In this document: one piece after another, positions 31,122-36,884 of the stretch
Layout: each line of letters begins with the position of its first letter
How positions within the stretch are numbered: the stretch's first letter is position 1
Source: an uncultured Eggerthellaceae bacterium
GTDB taxonomy: Bacteria; Actinomycetota; Coriobacteriia; Coriobacteriales; Eggerthellaceae
Direction: 5' to 3'
Length of the DNA stretch: 36,884 nucleotides
NCBI GenBank assembly: GCA_910585565.1
Contig: CAJUFC010000209.1
Location: 1-36,884 of the forward strand
The notes under the pieces: generated by a model
Databases searched by the model: none
What the model saw: the letters and a program-made list of their open reading frames with translations, nothing else
What the model was told of the DNA's origin: nothing
Position numbers and translations under genes: made by a program

Positions 31122-32764
31122 TTCGCATCGCCTCCCTTCATGGTCTCGTCAAGGGTGGGGACCACGCCCTCATGCAGGTCAGGCGTGTCCTCGTTGGACA
31201 CGCGCACGTACTCTTCCAGCTCGGCATCGGTCAGGCCGGCCGCACCAGCGGCGGCGTCCGTCGCCGCTTCGCTCACCGCCACGCCCTCGACGCCATCGCC
31301 GTCGGCAGCCAGGATCCTGAAGCTGATGGACGTCGTCTCACCAACAGCAGCGTCAGCTGCCGGCTGGTCATACACCGGGCCCTCCTTGATGAAGCGGCCC
31401 ACCACGCGCACCCAGCCGACGAACAGCATCGCGTACACCAAGAAGAACAGCGCCAACGTGATGACGAGCTCGAACGCCTGCACCGACGCGCTCGTGCCCT
31501 CGGCCGTCAGCAGCGACAGCCCCTCTGGGCCAGACATGGACGGATAGACCACATAGGGCTGGCGTCCCACCTCGGCAGTGAGCCAGCCAGACTGGATGGC
31601 CAGAAACGGAAACACCGGGGAGATGACGAGCAGCCACTGCAGCCAGCCCATGTTCTCTACGTTGTGCTTTGCGTTCTTGCGCATGAAGACGAGGGCGAGC
31701 ACCAGGCTCAGCACGATGAGCCCGAACATCGCCACCATCAGGTGATAGGTCTGGAACACGAAGTTGGTGGGCATCTCCTCAACGACGATCTCGCCATACT
31801 TGTCAGTCTGGGCAAGCTCGTTCAGGCCGGGATACTCGGTGTCCCATGTGCCCGTCGCGAGGAAGCTGGTGCCGCCCGGGATCTCGAGCGCCGAGAGCTC
31901 TTGGGCCTTCTCGTCCACGACGCCAACGATGGCCAGGCCGGGCACCTCGGTCTCGTACAGGCCCTCCATCATCGCCATCTTGGTGGGCTGCTCCTCCCAC
32001 ACCTCGACGGCCGACGAGTGCGCCGAGACCAGCAGCAGCGCCGTGGACACGAGCCCCACGATGACGCCGACGGCCATCATCTTGCGCGCAGCCACGAGGC
32101 GGCCCTGCGCGTCAGGCACTGCGTCTGCGGCCTTCTTGTTCTTGTGCATATACCACGCAGCCACCGCGATAGTGACGAACGCGCCCATCACGAGCACCGC
32201 GAGGATCGTGTGCGTGTAGCGCGGCAGCGTCGAGGGATTGAACGCCGCGGCGAAGAAGTCCGTGATGACGGCCTCCGACCCATCAGCGGACAGCATGCCG
32301 CCTGCCGGCGTCTGCATCCACGAGTTCGCGATGAGGATCCATAGCGCCGAAAGGGCCGAGCCCGCAAACGTCAGCCACGCTGATGCCACATACAGCCCCG
32401 GCTTGATCTTTTTGCGGCCAAAGATGAGAAAGCCCAAGAAGATGGATTCGAGGAAGAACGCGAACAGCGCCTCGGCGGCCAAAGGAGCACCGAAGATGTC
32501 GCCGACGAACCGAGAATAGGCCGCCCAGTTCGTACCGAACGAGAACTCCATCGTGATGCCCGTGGCAACACCGATCGCGAACGTGGCCGTGAATATCTTC
32601 ACCCACATCCGAGCCAGCGCATCGTCATCTGCACGCTTCGTCTTGAACGCTCGCGTCACGAAGATGGCCATGATGAGGCCGATTCCTATCGTGACGGGAA
32701 CGAAGATGAAGTGGTAGCTGGCCGTGAACGCAAACTGGATGCGCGACAGCAGCACCTGATCCAT
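31118..32764 (-). CDS. cydA: Cytochrome bd ubiquinol oxidase subunit I
   Basis: 548 residues. Conserved start MDQVLLSRIQFAFTASYHFIF with heme-ligand His18, the glutamates of EALFAFFLESIFLGFLIFGR, the RYTHTILA region and the quinol-binding Q-loop motif GWLTAEVGRQPYVV (Tyr where GRQPW is usual). Carries hemes b and d and the quinol site. The C-terminal tail of about 60 residues is acidic and Ala-rich, longer than usual. ATG 32764 has AAGGGA upstream. The 57-bp gap to iorB holds a weak 5-bp inverted repeat and no clear terminator, so expression with iorAB is possible. Confidence 0.97.
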   Translation of the reverse strand: MDQVLLSRIQFAFTASYHFIFVPVTIGIGLIMAIFVTRAFKTKRADDDALARMWVKIFTATFAIGVATGITMEFSFGTNWAAYSRFVGDIFGAPLAAEALFAFFLESIFLGFLIFGRKKIKPGLYVASAWLTFAGSALSALWILIANSWMQTPAGGMLSADGSEAVITDFFAAAFNPSTLPRYTHTILAVLVMGAFVTIAVAAWYMHKNKKAADAVPDAQGRLVAARKMMAVGVIVGLVSTALLLVSAHSSAVEVWEEQPTKMAMMEGLYETEVPGLAIVGVVDEKAQELSALEIPGGTSFLATGTWDTEYPGLNELAQTDKYGEIVVEEMPTNFVFQTYHLMVAMFGLIVLSLVLALVFMRKNAKHNVENMGWLQWLLVISPVFPFLAIQSGWLTAEVGRQPYVVYPSMSGPEGLSLLTAEGTSASVQAFELVITLALFFLVYAMLFVGWVRVVGRFIKEGPVYDQPAADAAVGETTSISFRILAADGDGVEGVAVSEAATDAAAGAAGLTDAELEEYVRVSNEDTPDLHEGVVPTLDETMKGGDAK

Positions 32765-32821
32765 GATAATCCCTTCTCTCTTTGTCCCTTATCGCAACGC
32801 TTATTGCGCCCCTATGGCGCG

Positions 32822-33460
32822 TCAGGCCCCCATGACGAGCTTGATGGCCTGAATGTTCATCTTGGCATAGTCTGGCTTGACGCACGCCTCGACCGCATGG
32901 CATAGTTCCTCAGCCGTTACGCTCAGGCACCCTGCCTTCGTCGCCGCGGCCAGCATGACCGCGTTGAGCACCTTGCGGTTCTCGCCCAGCATGTCAGTCA
33001 CCGCCAGGTCGTTCACCTGAATCAGCTTTACCTGGTCGACGTGGCCGAGCGCATGCGAGATGTTGCGCACGCGGCGGTTGTACAAGGCCAGCTGGATGCC
33101 CTTGATGATCTCCTCGACGTCGTAGGACTTGACATCGTACGCAGCCGTCACCGGCACCACCGGCGTCGTTGCCGTGATGATGGCCCCGTCCGAGGCGAGC
33201 AAGGGCAGCGCACGAGCCGCCTCTCCCGGCTCGAACGAGATGATGAGGTCAGCCATGCCGCGCGGAACGATGGGCGTGAAAATCTCCTCGCCCTCGTCGG
33301 CGATGCGCACATGCATCGACACGCTCTCTCCGCGCTTGGTGACATCAGGAGCCTCGGAGGTGCGCACGCTGTATCCACGCGAGGCGGCAGCAACCGCCAG
33401 CACCTTGGCGCCCAGGATGATGCCCTGGCCTCCCACCCCGACCAAAACGATGTTCATCAT
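32822..33460 (-). CDS. iorB: Indolepyruvate:ferredoxin oxidoreductase, beta subunit
   Basis: 212 residues, the normal size. It has the gamma-type domain of 2-oxoacid:ferredoxin oxidoreductases: NIVLVGVGGQGIILGAKVLA (4-23), TSEAPDVTKRGESVSMHVRI (34-53) and FEPGEAARALP. With IorA it oxidises aryl pyruvates such as indolepyruvate and phenylpyruvate to aryl-acetyl-CoA, reducing ferredoxin, in fermentation of aromatic amino acids. The start ATG 33460 overlaps the iorA stop as ATGA, with AGGTGA upstream. A second ATG follows at once (33457). Confidence 0.95.
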   Translation of the reverse strand: MMNIVLVGVGGQGIILGAKVLAVAAASRGYSVRTSEAPDVTKRGESVSMHVRIADEGEEIFTPIVPRGMADLIISFEPGEAARALPLLASDGAIITATTPVVPVTAAYDVKSYDVEEIIKGIQLALYNRRVRNISHALGHVDQVKLIQVNDLAVTDMLGENRKVLNAVMLAAATKAGCLSVTAEELCHAVEACVKPDYAKMNIQAIKLVMGA

Positions 33461-36400
33461 GAGGCGTCACCTCTGTCATGACCGTCGCTGGCAGCGTTGG
33501 CGCCGGTGGCGTTGGCGTTGGCGTTGGCGCTGGCGACGCCAAAGGCCAGGTCGTCATCGGCGCCAAGGTCGATCTTGACCTGGCCGCCGAAAAGCGACTC
33601 GAGCGATATCTCGGAGGAGGCAACTTGTGGCTCAGGGCTGCGCGCAGGCGCCGACGCGGCCGTTGTTGTGGCTGTCGGCGCAGCTGATGCGGCCGGTGCC
33701 GTTGCGGGGCTCCCTTGGCGTGCAGGAGCCACGGTGCTTGAGCGCGAGAGGTCGGCAGCGCCGCCTTCGTCGGACGTGGCGCTGCCATGCGCGGCACCCG
33801 GACGGTCGGCGTCGGCAAAGTCGTCGCCGTCGGGATAGCCGGGGTAGTCAGAATAGCTGCCCGCAAAGGCAGCGTCGCCCGAGGCGCCAGAGGCATCATG
33901 GGCAGCAGCTCCGCAGTCTTGGTATTCCGCATCTTCGCCATCCCCTGCGGGCGCGTCGAATGCGTCATCGGCATAGTCCCGCTGGTCGCGCTCGGCCCAG
34001 GCTGCATCCGTGGCATCATCGTCTGCCGCGTCCTGGGCAGCCGCAAACGCAACGTCGCGCTCATCGGCGAGATCAGCGGCGTCGTCGTGGGCACCGCCGC
34101 TCGCTGCGGCGGCGTCAACGATGGAGTCGAGGGCGATAGCCGTCGCCATGCGGTCTGCGGCGCGCACCGAGGGCCGCGCGTCGGCTTGCGCCTTTGCCTG
34201 CGCGAGCGCCGTCTCAATGACGCCGCGCTTGCGCACGACGATGGCCTGGAACGGGCACACCTCCGCGCACAGCCCACAGCCGGTGCACTGGCCCGTATCG
34301 ATGAACGCCTGTCCGCGGCGACTGCTCTTCGCGCCACGCGCGTCCACGTCAAGGCTGATGGCTGGGCAGCCCGTCTCCATCATGCACTTCTTGCACCCGG
34401 TGCACTTGTTGACGTTGACGATGGCCGCCTTGTCGTTGCGGCGCAGGCAGACGCACGGGCTGGTCATGACCACGGCCGAGGGGCCGTCGAACTCGAGCGC
34501 GCGCATGCACACCTCTTCGGCGTCCGACAGATACAGCGGATCAACCCGATAGACCGCCTCGACGCCCAGCGCGCGCAGCACCTTTTCCGCGTCGATGGAC
34601 GGAGCCTCGTGTCCGCCCAGCGTCGAGCCCGAGCCGGCGTTCGGCTGCAAGCCGCACGCTGCGGTCGTCATGTTGTCCAGCACGATCATCGTGACGTCGC
34701 GCTTGTTCCAGACGGCGTTCGCGATGGCCGTCATGCCGTTGGCGAAAAACGAGTCGTCGCCCACGAACGCGACGCACTTGCGCTTGGGGTTGGCCAGGGA
34801 GAAGCCCTGCGCCATCGCCAGGCCTGCCCCCATGCACAGGCTGGTGTCTATCGCCTCGAGCGGTTGGAACACCCCCAGCGTCGAGCAGCCGACATCCCCG
34901 CAGAAGATCACGTTGTTGCGCGCAATGCCCAAGCGCGACACGGCGTTTTTGGCCGCCACCAGGCTCGCGCGGTGCGGACATCCCGCACACAGCACGGCAG
35001 GCCGCGCCGGCAACTCCCCTTTGTATTCGTACAAGGCGTCCGAGCCCAGCGCCTGCTCGACCAGCTCGGCCAGCTTCGTATGCTTCTGAAGCGCCGCGAG
35101 GCGCTGCTTGACCTTGCTTTCGCCCGTCACCGCAGGCGTCGTAGATGCAGAGGCCGCCTCAGGAGATGCGCCGTCGTCGCCCATGCCGTCATCGATGTCG
35201 CCGAAGTCGTTGTCGAAGTCGCCATAGGTGCCGCTGATGGAGCTGTAGGCGCCAAAGGTCGTTGACGTGCTGTCGGCAGCTGCGCCTGCGGCACCTGCCG
35301 TAGCGCCCGTCAGGGCCGATGCGCCCGACGCGCTCGCTGCCGCGCCAATGGGGCCGGAGCTGTCAGGGCTTGCGCCGGATGCGCTCGCACCCACCTTGCC
35401 CGCATCATGGGGCTGCTTCGCGCTGTCATCAAAGAAACGCGCGATGGCCCTCGCCGCAGCCTCCAGGGAGATCGCGCCGTCCTGCGGCACCTCACCCGAC
35501 AGCTTCCCATGGATGCTCGGGCCCAAAAAGCTCGTGCCAGACGCCTTGACCAGCTCGTTTTCCATAAAGGGCTCAAGGTCCTCGAGCACCAGCACGTCAG
35601 AGAGGCCCTTATAAAAGCGCAGGATGGCCCGGCGCGGGAACGGATACGGCGTGCCCAGCTGAATCATCTTGTATTCGGGCAGCTCGACCCCGGCACGCTG
35701 CGCCAGCGACTTGACGAACGCAATTGCCTCAAGCGCGACCGCCGTGGCCTCGCCCCCGCAGGCGATGCCGACCTTCGCGCGCGAGCTGCCGTCAAGCCCC
35801 AGCCCCAGATCGCCGTCAGCGACGTCAACGCTGTCGCCCACGGCACCAGAGCCTATCTTCTTTCCGTTCAAGCTGATTGGGTTGAACTGCGAGCAGCCTG
35901 AATCGAAGGAAAACGTGTGGGCGATCTTGCGGACGCGGGCCTCTATCTCTTGGTGAGCCTCGCCCACCTCGCGAACGCGCTCGTCGTCTGTCGGCGTGGC
36001 CAGCACGTTGGCGTTGCCGGCGACCTGGGGCGACAGCACCCACCGGTGCGAGTCGTGGACGAAGCCGGCCGAGCCGTCGCCCGCATAGCTGGCAAACCCA
36101 TCCCCCAGCGCTCCGCGCGGCGACAGCGCCTCGGTGCGGTCCTCCACCTCAAAAAACGTCGACGACTGCCCGATGCGCGTCGTGGAGCGCACGATCACCG
36201 GCGTCCCGAACGACTCGGACAGCTCGAACGCCTGCTTCATCATCAAGACGCCCTGCTCGGGCGTGGACGGGTCGAATATCGGCACCTTGGCCAGCTCGGC
36301 AAACGGGCGCGTGTCCTGCCAGCGTGGTGCCGTGTTCATGTGAGGGTCATCGGTAACGAACAGCACCAACCCGCCGCGCACGCCCACGCAATTGAGCGCG

Positions 36401-36678
36401 AACAGCGCGTCTGACGCGACGTTCAGCCCCACCTGTTGGCAGGTGAACAGCGAGCGCAGGCCAGACAGGGAAGCGGCCGCGCACACCTCGAGAGCCACCT
36501 TTTCGCTGGTCGACCACTCGACGGAGACGCCGTCGGCGCGGCCTTTGGCCACCTGGCGCGCAACGGTCTCCACCACCTCTGAGGATTCGTTGCTCGGATG
36601 GCCCGCGACGACGCCCACGCCGGCCTCGAGGGCCGCGTGAGCAAACGCTTCGTTACCAGTCAGCAGCAGGCGCGACAC
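33457..36678 (-). CDS. iorA: Indolepyruvate:ferredoxin oxidoreductase, alpha subunit, enlarged
   Basis: 1073 residues from GTG 36678, which overlaps the purE stop by one base (TAGTG); typical IorA has about 600. Core elements are intact: an N-terminal pyrimidine-binding domain (LLLTGNEAFAHAALEAGV), the segment PSNESSEVVE, the CAGCPHR motif (564-570), GDVGCSTLG, and a thiamine diphosphate motif from GDDSFFANGMTAIANAVWN (about 640) to DN (669). Two 4Fe-4S ferredoxin motifs follow: CTGCKKCMMETGCP (759-772) and CTGCGLCAEVCP (798-809). Two insertions are odd: about 100 Ser/Ala/Gly-rich residues (421-523) between the halves and a 255-residue acidic Ala/Asp-rich tail (820-1073), both presumably disordered. 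A hexanucleotide repeat encodes part of the tail. Start and stop agree with tight coupling to purE and iorB. Confidence 0.94.
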   Translation of the reverse strand: MSRLLLTGNEAFAHAALEAGVGVVAGHPSNESSEVVETVARQVAKGRADGVSVEWSTSEKVALEVCAAASLSGLRSLFTCQQVGLNVASDALFALNCVGVRGGLVLFVTDDPHMNTAPRWQDTRPFAELAKVPIFDPSTPEQGVLMMKQAFELSESFGTPVIVRSTTRIGQSSTFFEVEDRTEALSPRGALGDGFASYAGDGSAGFVHDSHRWVLSPQVAGNANVLATPTDDERVREVGEAHQEIEARVRKIAHTFSFDSGCSQFNPISLNGKKIGSGAVGDSVDVADGDLGLGLDGSSRAKVGIACGGEATAVALEAIAFVKSLAQRAGVELPEYKMIQLGTPYPFPRRAILRFYKGLSDVLVLEDLEPFMENELVKASGTSFLGPSIHGKLSGEVPQDGAISLEAAARAIARFFDDSAKQPHDAGKVGASASGASPDSSGPIGAAASASGASALTGATAGAAGAAADSTSTTFGAYSSISGTYGDFDNDFGDIDDGMGDDGASPEAASASTTPAVTGESKVKQRLAALQKHTKLAELVEQALGSDALYEYKGELPARPAVLCAGCPHRASLVAAKNAVSRLGIARNNVIFCGDVGCSTLGVFQPLEAIDTSLCMGAGLAMAQGFSLANPKRKCVAFVGDDSFFANGMTAIANAVWNKRDVTMIVLDNMTTAACGLQPNAGSGSTLGGHEAPSIDAEKVLRALGVEAVYRVDPLYLSDAEEVCMRALEFDGPSAVVMTSPCVCLRRNDKAAIVNVNKCTGCKKCMMETGCPAISLDVDARGAKSSRRGQAFIDTGQCTGCGLCAEVCPFQAIVVRKRGVIETALAQAKAQADARPSVRAADRMATAIALDSIVDAAAASGGAHDDAADLADERDVAFAAAQDAADDDATDAAWAERDQRDYADDAFDAPAGDGEDAEYQDCGAAAHDASGASGDAAFAGSYSDYPGYPDGDDFADADRPGAAHGSATSDEGGAADLSRSSTVAPARQGSPATAPAASAAPTATTTAASAPARSPEPQVASSEISLESLFGGQVKIDLGADDDLAFGVASANANANATGANAASDGHDRGDAS
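33505..33534. repeat. Hexanucleotide tandem repeat in iorA
   Basis: Five units of GNTGGC, the middle three exactly GTTGGC (33511-33528). On the coding strand it specifies alternating Ala and Asn/Ser/Thr near the end of IorA. Unit length of six keeps the frame if copy number changes. Confidence 0.9.
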
Positions 36679-36884
36679 TAGCCTTGCGCCATCTTCTCTT
36701 TGAGCTGGACAACGGCCTTGCGCGCAGCGAGCGCCGCCGGGTCGACCGGCGCGCAGGTGGTGTCGCCGCACGCGACCTCCTGCGAGCCTGCGCCGATGAT
36801 CTGCGCCGCCAGGATGGCTGCGTTTTTGGCACCATTGATGGCCACGCACGCAACCGGCACGCCGCTGGGCATCTGCACCATGGA
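36678..36884 (-). CDS. purE: N5-carboxyaminoimidazole ribonucleotide mutase, C-terminal part
   Basis: Only the last 68 codons are in the window; the start lies beyond base 36884. The visible part begins SMVQMPSGVPVACVAINGAK and continues NAAILAAQIIG, the conserved core and C-terminal helix of class I PurE, which converts N5-CAIR to CAIR in purine synthesis. A short variable tail follows, with an Ala/Val/Lys pattern. It overlaps iorA by one base, so both are probably cotranscribed, although their pathways are unrelated. Confidence 0.93.
   Translation of the reverse strand, partial: SMVQMPSGVPVACVAINGAKNAAILAAQIIGAGSQEVACGDTTCAPVDPAALAARKAVVQLKEKMAQG

Noticed and set aside
33787..35265. A 492-codon frame opposite iorA, and other long frames opposite purB and cydB
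   Set aside because: All coincide with verified genes and carry the composition expected of a reversed GC-rich gene.
1..36884. tRNA, rRNA, CRISPR, insertion sequence or phage attachment site
   Set aside because: None seen: no cloverleaf-like sequence, spaced repeat array, transposase gene or terminal repeats were found by reading.

Overview
The window reads as a chromosomal segment of a GC-rich anaerobic or microaerobic actinobacterium, most likely class Coriobacteriia (Eggerthellales-like). This rests on the codon composition, a polytopic membrane protein with a C-terminal LuxR helix-turn-helix next to a DMSO-reductase-family molybdoenzyme, an indolepyruvate:ferredoxin oxidoreductase and a cytochrome bd oxidase. 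The genus cannot be fixed from the sequence alone. I see no rRNA or tRNA gene, no insertion sequence and no CRISPR array. Four genes or pairs run rightward (LuxR regulator, engB, histidine kinase plus partner); all others run leftward.

Layout. 1-6138: leftward group of a small coiled-coil protein, a BspA-type leucine-rich-repeat protein, a DUF2201/VWA protein and a MoxR-type AAA+ ATPase cut by the window edge. 6284-9504: leftward molybdenum-enzyme operon ending in a strong terminator: 791-residue catalytic subunit, 138-residue small subunit, 91-residue protein. 9505-9823: divergent regulatory region rich in palindromes, then the rightward membrane LuxR regulator. 11740-16443: leftward phosphoglycerate dehydrogenase, a small membrane protein, a SanA/DUF218 protein and leuS, the last divergent from engB with overlapping promoters. 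17153-20133: leftward TauE/SafE permease, family 2 glycosyltransferase and a membrane-anchored secreted-domain protein. 20352-22512: rightward LytS-type kinase overlapping an Ala/Gln-rich membrane protein. 22600-25170: leftward membrane Ser/Thr kinase. 25303-36884: long leftward series purE (partial), iorA, iorB, cydA, cydB, a DUF4190-like protein, a CorC-like CBS protein, two TrkA proteins and purB.

How it fits together. Housekeeping (leuS, engB, purE, purB, serA) is mixed with amino-acid fermentation (iorAB), oxygen-tolerant respiration (cydAB), potassium and ion-transport regulation (two TrkA, CorC) and envelope or signalling functions.

The most unusual locus is the molybdoenzyme operon. 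The catalytic subunit has lost all four cysteines of the N-terminal iron-sulfur site. Its partner aligns with the NrfC/DmsB four-cluster ferredoxin family but has lost most cluster cysteines. Neither has an export signal and no membrane anchor is present. This suggests a cytoplasmic molybdenum enzyme without the usual electron relay, possibly a transhydroxylase-like or otherwise non-redox activity, controlled by the divergent membrane LuxR protein. Other notable points are a kinase with a roughly 270-residue insertion in its N-lobe and a problematic start, an IorA almost twice normal length, and two probable leaderless transcripts.
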